Source of the DNA: Doris montereyensis
Taxonomy: Eukaryota; Mollusca; Gastropoda; Nudibranchia; Dorididae
Assembly (NCBI GenBank): GCA_037039925.1
Contig: JAXRKP010000311.1
Coordinates: 99,501-163,500, forward strand
Reading direction: 5' to 3'
DNA: 64,000 bases
The notes beneath the pieces were generated by a model. That model was not told where the DNA came from. It saw only the letters and a list, made by a program, of their open reading frames with translations, and searched no databases. Positions within the stretch are counted from its first letter, which is position 1; every line of letters starts with the position of its first letter. The translations under genes and the position numbers were made by a program. Shown here one piece after another: positions 12,801 to 57,071 of this stretch.

Positions 12801-13901
12801 TGTTGAAAGTGAATATGTGTTTGTGGAGCCATACACACTCTTCCCTTAAAACCATGTTGGGATCAAAATCTGAAATATTTATTTTTAAAAATATGATTAG
12901 AAACTTTGCACGGTGACTGTACATTGCCCATATCGCAAGCCGTGGCATTTCCTATACATGAAATGTTGTGGTCAAACTTGGGCTAAAGTGATTTACACTT
13001 GACGGTCGCAGCATCCTGTATACAGAATGTTTGCATACAAATCAGTGTAGACATTTATCTATCTTAGATATGCCACTTGTTCCAATGAAGATAAGGTTAC
13101 CCTCATTCTTTCTTTACCTTATGGATCCGATGTCCAGTCCAGTGGGCTTTTAGTTTTTGACATGAAATTTAAATGAGAATGAACAGTTTTTTGGTGGGAC
13201 ACCAGGGATAGATGTTGTCATCGAATGTCAACAATGATGATGCACTACCAAGCTTGAGGTTTGGAAATTGGATTGATTACATTGCATCCTGATCCCCTGT
13301 CCGTGTTACCCTCTTTTATCATCAGACAATAAACTTTATGCCAAATCTTACTTTTCTCTATTTCGTATGCACTCTTCTTATACAGTCGCGTCTCAATAAT
13401 CCAAACACCTCCACTCCGAGCAATTTGTTCAGATTATCGAATCACTGATCAAAGGGACACATTTTGAATCAGTGTAGGCCCTTAGAACACTGTAATGAAG
13501 GCCTAGTGCATTTTACGGGGAACAGAGTACAGCGATGCTGTTAATCACTGGCCAGGTCTCGCTCTCTCTCTCCCCCTCTCTCTGATGGACTTTTAGTGGA
13601 TTGGTTAGACTATCTCAAACAGTTGATTGTTCCGTTTATCGAAGCATAAACTCTCCTTATTGTGGTAGCTTGTTCCAAAATTAGGTGTTCGGATCCGGAA
13701 TCCCGAATTTCCAGATTATCATGTGTACCAATACGGAAGAAAATATCAATTTTTTTCCACATTTTTGTATTTTTCAGATTGTCCTATGTGTTTGTCATTG
13801 GCAAGGGAAACAAGCCATGGATTTCATTGCCTAGAGGGAAAGGAGTCAAGTTGTCTATTGCCGAAGAAAGAGACAGGAGATTTGCCGCCAAGGCTCAGTA
13901 A
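895..13901 (+). CDS. RPS4: 40S ribosomal protein S4, whole gene (7 exons)
   Basis: RPS4 is a core protein of the small ribosomal subunit; the eukaryotic family has an N-terminal RS4 region, an S4 RNA-binding domain, a central S4e domain and a C-terminal KOW segment. Coding exons are 895-897, 1208-1288, 5380-5560, 6687-6784, 7461-7631, 7968-8097 and 13778-13901, all with GT-AG borders and matching phases. The product is 262 residues after one base is allowed for in exon 5, against 263 in vertebrates. Diagnostic segments include [44 protein letters not shown] and [19 protein letters not shown]. Oddities are the divergent N-terminus ([13 protein letters not shown] rather than the usual MARGPKKHLKRL), a frame break in exon 5 and a 5.7-kb last intron crowded with repeats. 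The introns argue against a processed pseudogene. Confidence 0.93.
1208..1288 (+). CDS. RPS4: RPS4 exon 2
   Basis: There are 27 codons between a TTTTCAG acceptor and a GTGAGT donor, encoding [12 protein letters not shown] followed by [15 protein letters not shown]. The family signature KRL-APK-W-LDK-GG-F is clear. The basic RGRRKSLK start differs from the near-invariant ARGPKKHLK of animals. Confidence 0.9.
1315..1375. repeat. TCTAGATC palindromic simple repeat
   Basis: A run of overlapping CTAGATCT/TCTAGAT units just after the exon 2 donor. The same motif recurs at 2940-2980, 3645, 4940-4955, 56775-56800 and 57505-57512, so it is a genome-wide low-complexity motif rather than a local site. 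Confidence 0.7.
1575..1826 (+). mobile_element. tRNA-derived SINE, family 1 (copy a)
   Basis: The head resembles a tRNA: an A-box-like GTTGCTGAGTGGTTAGG and a B-box-like GGTGCAAATCC, followed by the non-tRNA body with ACATTGTGTTCCTTGGGAAA and a GCCTGTCCAGTAGGTGATGATTAT segment. At least five more copies lie in this window in both orientations. The cttgggaaagaca core recalls SINE superfamilies with conserved central domains (V-SINE or MetaSINE); that assignment is unverified. Confidence 0.8.
1976..5370 (+). other. RPS4 intron 2 remainder, no gene seen
   Basis: AT-rich intronic sequence with no supported coding exon. It holds a related pair of direct repeats at about 2519-2585 and 2982-3075, both built from 'ttcgga/attggga-cacg-ggtcc-aataaacaccca' phrases, plus scattered TCTAGATC motifs. 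Short ORFs at 4076-5256 have no similarity I recognise and no splice context. Confidence 0.5.
5380..5560 (+). CDS. RPS4: RPS4 exon 3 (S4 domain)
   Basis: Encodes [32 protein letters not shown] and [15 protein letters not shown], the RS4 N-terminal part and the S4 RNA-binding fold. It ends in ATGG before GTATGT; the split codon GAT is completed by exon 4. The common animal residues PRPSTGPHKLRE are partly replaced here ([12 protein letters not shown]). Confidence 0.95.
6175..6435 (+). mobile_element. SINE family 2 (copy a, 5'-truncated)
   Basis: Shares with copies near 39.1, 45.2 and 63.1 kb the body 'CCTAGTCCCATCGGAGACAG-GATAAAAAGGAGATCCCAT-TGCAGATCACA' and the end 'CACCTTAGTTGTGGATGTGG' plus an A-rich AAATCA tail. 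It sits in RPS4 intron 3 and lacks the tRNA-like head. Confidence 0.8.
6687..6784 (+). CDS. RPS4: RPS4 exon 4
   Basis: Encodes [17 protein letters not shown] and [16 protein letters not shown] in phase with exons 3 and 5, flanked by TTTACAG and GTAAAT. It is the start of the central S4e domain. Confidence 0.95.
7461..7631 (+). CDS. RPS4: RPS4 exon 5, with a one-base frame break
   Basis: The first part reads [17 protein letters not shown] in the frame set by exon 4. The conserved continuation [20 protein letters not shown] lies one frame over. The switch falls at about 7505-7512, where GTTCCTACATC lacks one base. The exon is 171 nt and the phases of its neighbours need 172, so a one-base deletion explains both facts. 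Donor GTAAGT and acceptor TTGTTCAG are intact. Confidence 0.93.
7968..8097 (+). CDS. RPS4: RPS4 exon 6 (KOW region)
   Basis: Encodes [19 protein letters not shown] and [19 protein letters not shown] then LFATR, with the Arg codon split (AG|A) over the last intron. The GGxNxGRxGxI segment is the KOW-type motif of the family. Confidence 0.95.
9103..9172. repeat. (CT)n-(CA)n microsatellite
   Basis: A short CT run passes into CA and CATA repeats inside the 2.7-kb intronic element. Confidence 0.9.
9502..9592 (+). repeat. Inverted-repeat arm 1, tRNA-like
   Basis: Contains ACATTGCTGGACTGGCAAGA, a B-box-like GAGTTCAAGTCC and GTAACTACCTATATATCTAA. The reverse complement recurs at about 10797-10880 with small differences, making two copies of a SINE-like unit in opposite orientation. 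Confidence 0.75.
9785..9903 (+). repeat. Direct repeat A, copy 1
   Basis: About 115 bases beginning GGCATACTTGAAGAGAGCAT and ending AAAACACGAAAACTATG. Nearly identical to 10357-10472, suggesting a recent duplication inside the 2.7-kb element. Confidence 0.9.
9903..10155 (+). repeat. Repeat B, copy 1
   Basis: About 250 bases from CTTATAGTACCC to TTATTTGTACCACCG. Copy 2 at 11508-11762 is almost identical and copy 3 at 12922-13066 is diverged and shorter. Copy 1 begins exactly where direct repeat A copy 1 ends. Confidence 0.9.
10357..10472 (+). repeat. Direct repeat A, copy 2
   Basis: Same unit as 9785-9903 in the same orientation. It differs at only a few positions (for example GAATAAG against GAGTAAG). 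The sequence past its end is different from copy 1, so the duplicated block stops at the CTATG. Confidence 0.9.
10797..10880 (-). repeat. Inverted-repeat arm 2, tRNA-like
   Basis: On the minus strand it reads TACATTGCTGGACTGGCAAG, GAGTTCGAGTCTTGTATGAT and AACTACCTATATATCTAAGG, matching arm 1 at 9502-9592. The ~1.2-kb spacer could form a large hairpin in the pre-mRNA. Confidence 0.75.
11508..11762 (+). repeat. Repeat B, copy 2
   Basis: Matches 9903-10155 over its whole length with few changes (CCCCTTATG for CCCTTGTG, one extra T in GGGTTTTTT). It lies outside the 2.7-kb TIR element, so B is not simply an internal duplication of that element. Confidence 0.9.
12136..12378 (+). repeat. Dispersed repeat C, copy 1
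   Basis: Shares with 22462-22715 the blocks AGACCAATCAGCT, AAATAATAGCAC-TAA-ATAAGTAAC, GGTTTGC-GA-CCAATCTGAT, CAATGGGAAGCAGT and a GC-rich CCGG/CGG stretch ending TAA-GCATA-TGAGTTA. Both copies run in the same direction. No coding potential or TIRs are evident. Confidence 0.8.
12922..13066 (+). repeat. Repeat B, copy 3 (diverged)
   Basis: Retains GCCCATATCG-AAGCC-TGGCATTTCC, GGTCGCAGCATCCTGTA and ACAAATCAGTGTAGACATTT of repeat B but with more substitutions, so it is an older copy of the same family. Confidence 0.85.
13384..13700 (+). mobile_element. Possible pogo/Tigger-like remnant
   Basis: TACAGTCGCGTCTCAATAAT followed by CCAAAC resembles the ends of pogo-type elements, and phrases such as CAGATTATCGAATCACTGA and TTCCGTTTATCGAAGCAT are typical of their sub-terminal regions. 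I could not find a convincing matching right end before RPS4 exon 7 (13778), so this is tentative. Confidence 0.35.
13778..13901 (+). CDS. RPS4: RPS4 exon 7 and stop codon
   Basis: After a TTTTTCAG acceptor the exon encodes [20 protein letters not shown] then [20 protein letters not shown] and TAA at 13899-13901. This is the highly conserved RPS4 C-terminus. Confidence 0.95.
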
Positions 13902-13991
13902 AGACGTTAAAGACAAAAAAGACAAATTAAGAATCCTTTGTACAAAAAAGGCATACAAGGCCCATTTTGTTCAGCTATGTGATCTTTGCTG

Positions 13992-13997
13992 AATAAA
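13992..13997 (+). terminator. RPS4: RPS4 polyadenylation signal
   Basis: AATAAA lies 91 bases after the stop codon, consistent with the short 3'UTRs of ribosomal protein genes. Cleavage would be near 14010-14025. Confidence 0.7.
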
Positions 13998-14313
13998 TTA
14001 TGTCCAAGACTATAAGTATACCATGTATTGTTGCTTTACTTCTTATGCATTTAATTTTTTTATATGTATGTGTGACATTTGTTGTCATTTATATTGACGT
14101 GTTAGAGACACTTGCGATACACTTGTTAGGTGTCAGTGGTTGGCGGGCACTGCTGATAGGTCCTACTTCTTTCATGTTACTCTTTCACTTCTCTTTTGTC
14201 TTACTGTTTCCTATCTGTTTCAGGACCTCCTCTTTGCTCTTGTCTAGGCTTTCTCTCATTCCCTCCCTCCTCTGTCTTTCAAAATCTCATCCTTTGCTTT
14301 TGTCTAGGCTCTA

Positions 14314-14326
14314 TGTGTGTGTGTGT

Positions 14327-14369
<43 letters not shown>
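14314..14369. repeat. (GT)n-(CT)n microsatellite
   Basis: About 17 bases of GT followed by about 39 bases of CT; the adjacent ORFs rich in S/L or R/E are artefacts. Confidence 0.95.
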
Positions 14370-14372
<3 letters not shown>

Positions 14373-14390
14373 TTCTCTCTGTCTTGTCCA

Positions 14391-14520
14391 GGCGTTGGCG
14401 GGCGAGTGGTTATGTTGTCGGACTTGGGATGATGAGGAAAAGCCAGGCTTGACGTGTTCCTTGGAAAGACACAATCCAACCCACATGTATTGACATTCTG
14501 CATATATCCACGTCGTATCA
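14391..14520 (+). mobile_element. tRNA-derived SINE, family 1 (copy b, partial)
   Basis: GCGTTGGCGGGCGAGTGGTT, then GGACTTGGGATGATGAGGAA and GACGTGTTCCTTGGAAAGAC show the SINE head and core. The B-box part is deleted and the 3' half is missing. Confidence 0.65.
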
Positions 14521-14715
14521 AAGTCCTGCTTTTCCCCATATATATTATTAGTTTTAAAAAAGTGATATTTCGACGTAAATTCAACTCCTCAAACCCCTTG
14601 TATCGACTGCCCGATTTTGTCGGTGCATGCAATAATCAGTCTACAGACAACATAAATGTCCATTGATGGTGGGTAAATCGATTAGAGAAAGCCAGGAACT
14701 GGCAAATGAAAACAT

Positions 14716-14988
14716 ATGCCTTTAGACCTAGAAAATACTGCACCTTGGAGCAATCAAAGTCAATTAAAACGCATACTCTGCAACCAATGCAGAATTCCCC
14801 ACCAATTGAACTTGTTTCAAACAAGGAAGCAAAAGCAGCCATTAAGACGTAAGCGCTTTGCCCAGCAGCACACCAAAGATGACGTACTGTTTGACGTGAT
14901 TGCACAGGCAGAAGACAAGGTGTGTGAAGTGATTCCCTTTATACAGAAACAGATGACCATCAATGACTTCATCACACCAGCAAAATAG
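14716..14988 (+). other. Small ORF with PIP-box-like C-terminus, unassigned
   Basis: A 90-codon ORF whose end reads DDVLFDVIAQAEDKVCEVI then QKQMTINDFITPAK and stop. The tail QMTINDFI fits the PCNA-interacting pattern Q-x-x-I-x-x-F-aliphatic. A central C-x-x-C (ILCNQCRIP) is followed by basic residues. Similar short tails close many DDE transposases, so it may be the last part of a decayed transposon. No splice or promoter context was found; the function is unknown. Confidence 0.3.
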
Positions 14989-15644
14989 AAATAGAAGCCA
15001 GCAATGCTCTCACCCTCTTCAAAAACAATCCCTTTTTAGAGCCCCACATTACCTTTGATTGACGTATTATGTTGTTTTTTTTTGGTGGTGTCCCTCTATT
15101 ACTATTACTGATCGGTGATTCCAATGATGGTGATGATCCGTCTCCCCCAAAAAAACCACCTCAAAAAACACCTGGATATAGCAGTTGAAAAAAAAGGAAT
15201 AATCTTTACCACGATGAAATGTAACAGTAACCAAAACAATTAGAGTTAAACCCATTTTGACAAGTTCATAAAAGTTTCAAAAATAAGTTTATTCAGTTTC
15301 TGAGTCTGAGAAAAAAAACAACAAAAGCAGCATGCACTTATGGTTGGATTGATGTTGATCTTTATGGAAATATTTGTAAGAAAAGGAAAGTTTTAAAATC
15401 ATCAGCAGTTATATCACATAGGCCATGAAAACATTGAATTGTGTGGGTCAAAAGACATTTTGAATAATACATGATCAAAAAGTTCCACCTGAGAAAAAAC
15501 ATGAATTAACACATTCACTCGAACAATTAGTTACTATTACGAAAGAGTTCTTTTTATTGCTCAAAGAGAAATGCATACAAAATACAATATAACATGTTTT
15601 GTGTTATACTACCTCAAATTAAAGTCATACATAATAGGGAATTA

Positions 15645-16515
15645 GATCCCTACTTCTTAAATCTCCACCGTTTCTCGATAACCACCGTCCACCTTTTACT
15701 TTTAGCAAGGCCATGAATGCCAGCTTTGTAAACCCGAACAGGCTGGTCTTTGATTGAGCCATTTTTTTTTGTAGTGGTTTTCACTTCTTTGTTGTTTCCA
15801 TAACAATGATCTCTCAGGCTCAGGGCGTCGTCCTCATGAGACTAAAAAGGTGAAAGTCTGAAGGTGTCAAATCAGGAAAATGAGATGGGTGTGGTTGGTA
15901 GTGGTAGTGCTGTCCACCCAAACAAGGTGATTGTCTCCCTTGTCATAACAATCCATGTAATTTCATGTAAGCATAGGCATTGTGCGTGGTGCAAAGATAC
16001 GCAGAACGTCCATTTCCAAATAACAATTTGGCCGCACTGGTCAAGCTTAAACTTGAAAATCCAATTGATTTAAGAAAGTTATATACTAAGAGTAAGAGTA
16101 AGAGCACCTCCGTGGCTTACCTCTAGCTTTAATTTTAATGACAAGTCATCAAGGGATATTGGCCTGTCACTGTCACTGTCAGGTATGATTAATTATTACA
16201 ATAATGCTTTTGCTTTGTTGACAATGGCAGTGTTGATACTTCTTGATGGACGGCTGGCACGATGTTTGTCTTATGAACATGAAGGTACCAACTCTTTGCC
16301 ATCTTCAGACAGAGTTATTCCCCAGACATTGTGCCCACCTATAAACATGACTACGGTATAGTCTAAAGCTGGATATTTATAAACCTCTTAGTCTTAACTC
16401 TTAAAGTAAGTTTTAAGTCGCTTGTACGTAGACGCAATGGATGTTTTTCCTTCAGAAACAAGAAATTCATTCAGGGCTTTGATTGTAAAGGACTTCAAAG
16501 GGGCAGCCATCTTGA
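15645..16515 (-). pseudogene. Dead mariner-like transposase
   Basis: Minus-strand frames hold, in order, an N-terminal MAAPLKSFTIKALNEFLVSE, a helix-turn-helix-like RPISLDDLSLKLKLE then SHGGAL, the hallmark HPSHFPDLTPSDFHLF that carries the catalytic region of mariner transposases, and a C-terminal VYKAGIHGLAKSKRWTVVIE. Several frameshifts and stops separate them, so the copy is inactive. It lies between the 3' ends of RPS4 and EFCAB6. The terminal inverted repeats were not located. Confidence 0.75.
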
Positions 16516-16519
16516 AATT

Positions 16520-18700
16520 CCATTGTCTCAAAAATAATGAGAGAATAAAACTTCACACAATTTATGTTCGAGTTCGAGGGTACATGCATACGTAGTTTTA
16601 CTATCATGCCAAATATCAGATCATTTAAGAATTTGAGGTGTTATTATGTTCACTAGGGAGCAAATTGCATTGCTTTTTTTTATTCGCAGGGTGTAGTAGC
16701 ACAAAAGAAGATTATTATCTTATTCTCTTTTTCTTATACTTATCTTAATCTTATTTCTGGGAAATAGAATAATCTCCACATATTCAGTTAAACAGAATTA
16801 TTATTTAATGAAAGACAAATAAATCTACCCCGTATGTGTACAAATAATCTAATTCTAGCTTTCCGATTTTCCACCCAATATAACCACGTCAGAAATCCCG
16901 TATCCCGTTACTTTCATGTTTGTTTGGTGCACAGTTCCTTCAAAAATTGTTTCCAATACCTAAAACTATGGCGTATAATTTAAATGATGGCCAATAATAT
17001 TAATAAGAGAGAGAGAGAGAGAGAGATAGAAATGATCAATCTATTGATATTGATATAATAAAAGGCTTGAAAAATAGCTCAGTAAAGCAGGGTGCCCAAA
17101 CTGGGTTTGTCAGTTTATGTTTTAAGTTTAATAATATAAATGGGTCCTCTGTATGAACTATAATAATTTATTGAACATAATAAATATGTTGTCAGAAGGA
17201 TTAAACACTCTTACAACTTCTTCCCACACAGCCAACATCAGGGGCACCAAATAATATTTCAACTCAAGGCCACTGAAACATTACATGATTTGCAAACAAT
17301 GACAAGGAAACATAAGACTGACCAAACAATATTTTTTTTACCAAGTGAATAATTTACTTAAGTGATTTGAAATTGATCAACGGTTTGTTGCTGTTTTTGA
17401 CATTAACGATGCTGTATAAATCTCTTTTGATGAAATGTTTACAAAAACATAAAGCAGGACATGATTATAGAACATCACATTTAATGTATATATGTATAGA
17501 TAGCTAAGTATCAGTTAAACCCACTATGTTTAAAATATGCATATTAAAATGTAAAGTTTTGTCAATATCGGTATCACAGTATAAGCTTGAAATATATTCA
17601 CTGACCGAGTTAACAAAAATATCAAGAAGTTTACTTAATATTAAACAGAAAGAAGAACAATGAAGTGAAAAAAGTGTCAAACAATATGCTGATCTAATTA
17701 TAACTATATATAACTATAATAACTCAGCTTCACGTGAAATGAAAAAGATGTGTTTCATAAGCTTTGTGAATTTCATGGTAAACATTGGGGTGAATCACAG
17801 TCAAGTAAGTTGGTATTGAAGGACTATTGTCATTCAATGTCATTGACAGCATTTGCAAAATAGATTCAAGAGTTTGTAAAATTAAAAACCACTCATAATA
17901 AGGCAAATTCAAAAAATACAAACAGCTTATGTTATGATATGTAGATAAAGTTCTGCATGTAACTCTTCTATTTGTTATTGAATTGGATTTGGACGGAACA
18001 ACAAGGCTTTTTTAAAAACGTAAAAGTACACAAAATAACTCCATCGTTTTTAAGCCAAAACCTTGAAAGTAATAGCAAAAGGACACACACAAAAAAGACT
18101 ACATGTATTAAAAAATAAAAGGCCTTCCTTGAAAAAACATTAGTAGATGGCCAGTTTCACAGTTATTAAGTTGAATAAATAAGGAAACATGCGTGTGAAT
18201 TCATATTCATGAAGGAGGATTTGTCCTCCACCAAAGACAAGTACATGTATAACAATCAGTCACCTTTTTATGGCTTCAAAGTTGATGTAAATTGAATGAA
18301 AGGAAAGTAGTAAAAGTAAAAAGCTTTTATCAAAAGAGTTCAGAGAGGTAATTGTAAATATTTTATCTGTATTTTAAATACTGTTTCTTTCAGATATCAG
18401 CTAATATTAAAATTTATCTGAGAAACACACATGGATGAGTTGTGGGACTGAGACAGCAGTGAAAAATTCTCATAAAATTCTGAGACAGGATGATAATACT
18501 GCAATGTTTGTAATCAATAATCCATAATAACAAAATAACCTCAAGCATTTTCAATTAAAGCTTGTTTCAAAAGTAATTTATCGTCTTACACAGACGACAG
18601 ACGTTACATATAATATAATATAATGTGTGTAGACAACAGATTAACTATGTTTTGATACCTGATACTGATAAGGCATATGTTATAAAGGTACGACTGCGGC
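16520..18700. other. Intergenic stretch with no gene seen
   Basis: AT-rich DNA between the mariner remnant and the EFCAB6 3' end. It holds a short (GA)n tract at about 17008-17026 and nothing else I can name. Confidence 0.6.
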
Positions 18701-18725
18701 AAGCTGTTCTCCCACAAAATTAATG

Positions 18726-18871
18726 TTTATTTCATTCCCTAAGATGGTTATTTACACAGGTATTGAAGAGAATATATGTTTATATTTTATTTTGACATCT
18801 CGCTTTTTAACCCTTTTTGCATGATTTAAAATAATGTACCTGCACCTCACTTTCTCATCGCAATTTTTATT
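18726..18871 (-). terminator. EFCAB6: Candidate EFCAB6 poly(A) signals
   Basis: AATAAA occurs on the minus strand at about 18866-18871, 18786-18791 and 18726-18731, roughly 200 to 350 bases past the stop codon. Which one is used cannot be told from sequence. Confidence 0.35.
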
Positions 18872-19073
18872 GTAAAACCAACAAATTAAAAAAACTACAC
18901 AATTTGTTAATAAATAATGCAAGTCTCTTGTTTTCCTGCAAGAAAGATGACATTCTGGAAAGGTTATTTTTTTCCTTTCCCCCTTCTCCAAACTAGACAC
19001 ACAGTTATTTTATAAGCTTTCTCATGAATTAAAAAAAACAAACTTCAACAACTTAACAAGCCTACAAAGCAAC

Positions 19074-54946
<35,873 letters not shown>

Positions 54947-55542
54947 GGCAGTATCCTTTAGACACAACTGAAAGAAATTAAATGAGAAAAATTTGAATAA
55001 ACTTGATCGTTTTCATTTTTATCATATTTTGTTATATGGAAAAAGAAAACCCACCTTAATATGTAAAGTCTTCTTTGAGAATAAGTAAGACAAAGCTCTT
55101 TCTTGTTTAGAGTGAATTTATTTCATGAAACTGATACAAAGAGTAGTAAGAAGTATATCATATCTAAATTGATAGGGCTAAATTAGTGTGTTGAAATTGA
55201 AACATGTTTCAAGGTTGATGACATTTCCCTGTAAAGACAGGTAGACAAAGAAACAGGCAGACAGTGACAGACAGTAACAGACATAGAGAAGAATAAAGAT
55301 AAAAACAAGGAGAAAGACACACACACGCAGAACAACAAAGACGTTCAAGTTCAGGTAGGCAGATAAGAGAATTACTGCACATTGCCAGAGGCAAAGATGG
55401 GGGAAGTAATATATGCATAGCCTAGACAACAACACCGCAAACATTAATCAGCCAAATAGGCAGAGAATAGGAGTAGTTATGTTTATGTGCCTGTGTGTGC
55501 GTGTGCGTGTAAATGTTTAAGAAAGGAAAGGGAAGAAAAATT

Positions 55543-55713
<171 letters not shown>

Positions 55714-56337
55714 AGAGACGGGGTGGGGGGTTATTCTTTTGTGAGGTAGATTAAGAGCTGATGTGGTAGCAACCCAATTCATAAAAAATAACTTCATTTC
55801 AGAGTTAGGCCTCCATTTGGTGAGGGAAAATAGAATAATATTGAAGGTACGACTGGCATAGTGTCATACTCAAAGATAAGCTTTAAGAGTTTTTAGGATT
55901 ACTTTTTAAAATATTTAGCACATTACAGTCAGATCAAATATTCAAACAAACAAACAAACAAAAATAACCCAATCAAACCACCAAACAAAATAACTGTCAT
56001 CTTTCTTACTTACAGTAGTTACATCAATTTAACAAGCAATTTATTATTTTACACACATAAAACGTTATGTAATCTATCTAAGGAGAACATAATTTGATAA
56101 ACACATTTTAATGCTATTAAAGGTAACACCTTATTCTACTATACACCATGAACCGCAGTAACCATATCCACTTTGAATATCAGCACAAACAACGGAATTG
56201 AATAACACAATTGAAACATTGTTCCATAGCCCTGAGACAAAAACAAATAAATTAGAAATAATAGACAAGATCCGTTGGGTTCATATGTGAGTGATGCACA
56301 AATAGTGTCCCTTTATCATGCAAATTTTGCGACTCAC

Positions 56338-56480
56338 CGCTCAAATCGTGGGAATTCAATCAATTATTAAAGCGGCGGTGTCCTTATACTGTCGCCATTG
56401 AGCTTTGAGCGAGTCGTGCATTGCTAGCCAGTCGGGGTCGTTGCCATGTGAAGCTTTTGTTGTCAATGTAGACCCAGTGG
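56338..56480 (-). promoter_or_regulatory. EFCAB6: Candidate EFCAB6 5' non-coding exon and divergent promoter
   Basis: EFCAB6 exon 2 has a clear acceptor upstream of its ATG, so a 5' exon must exist. On the minus strand TTTGAGCGGTGAGTCGC offers a good donor ending at 56338, in the GC-richest part of the interval between the two divergent genes. A GTTGCC RFX half-site lies at 56440-56445. The exon start is a guess. Confidence 0.3.
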
Positions 56481-56499
56481 CGCCCCAGAAAACAGGGGC

Positions 56500-57032
56500 A
56501 AATACTTTGGAATGACAGGTGGCTAGTTCTACTTCCGCCGTGTTTGTTTATATTAGCAACATTGTTCAGAATATTATCTTCATTGCATTTTCTTGAACAT
56601 TCAGATGGAAATCATCGCCTGTCTGGCAATTCAGATCCCATATGAAACATTGAAACAATATGTCCTTTATTTTCTATGATATATGATTCATATTCATGTT
56701 GACAATAGGGCATATGCCCTGTAATCAAACTAAAGATCTATCTTACCTGCTACTTTCTAATAAACTCCATCATCTAGATCTAATCTAGATCTAGATTCTA
56801 ACATTGTCACTGATGCCTTACTTACATCACTTCTAACTCAAGATTTTTAAAAATTTCAAAGTTGAGTATGAGTATCAATGACTTAAGAACATTCCATTGT
56901 TACTGAAAGAGTGTGTCGTAAAGGAATTGCAGAGATAAACAAAGGAGTTAGAATATTCAATTCGACAAAGCAGAAGACAAGTCCCATATTGTTACTTTTA
57001 GACTTAGTTTTAAATTTAGAGTAACGTCCAGC
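56500..57032 (+). other. C11orf65: Upstream region and 5'UTR of C11orf65
   Basis: Non-coding AT-rich sequence before the ATG at 57033, with TCTAGATC motifs at 56775-56800. No TATA box at a convincing distance; no further exon recognised. Confidence 0.4.
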
Positions 57033-57071
57033 ATGGCATCAAATGAGGTGCCTGATGATATGAGTTCTCAG
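57033..57071 (+). CDS. C11orf65: C11orf65 exon 1
   Basis: ATG in AGCATGG context, MASNEVPDDMSSQ, then donor GTGAGG. Exon 2 continues in phase 0. The start is chosen as the only ATG followed by a compatible donor in this area. Confidence 0.65.

Noticed and set aside
895..13901. RPS4 as a processed pseudogene
   Set aside because: Six introns with GT-AG borders and correct phases, and a poly(A) signal; the single frame break resembles the indels in the other genes.
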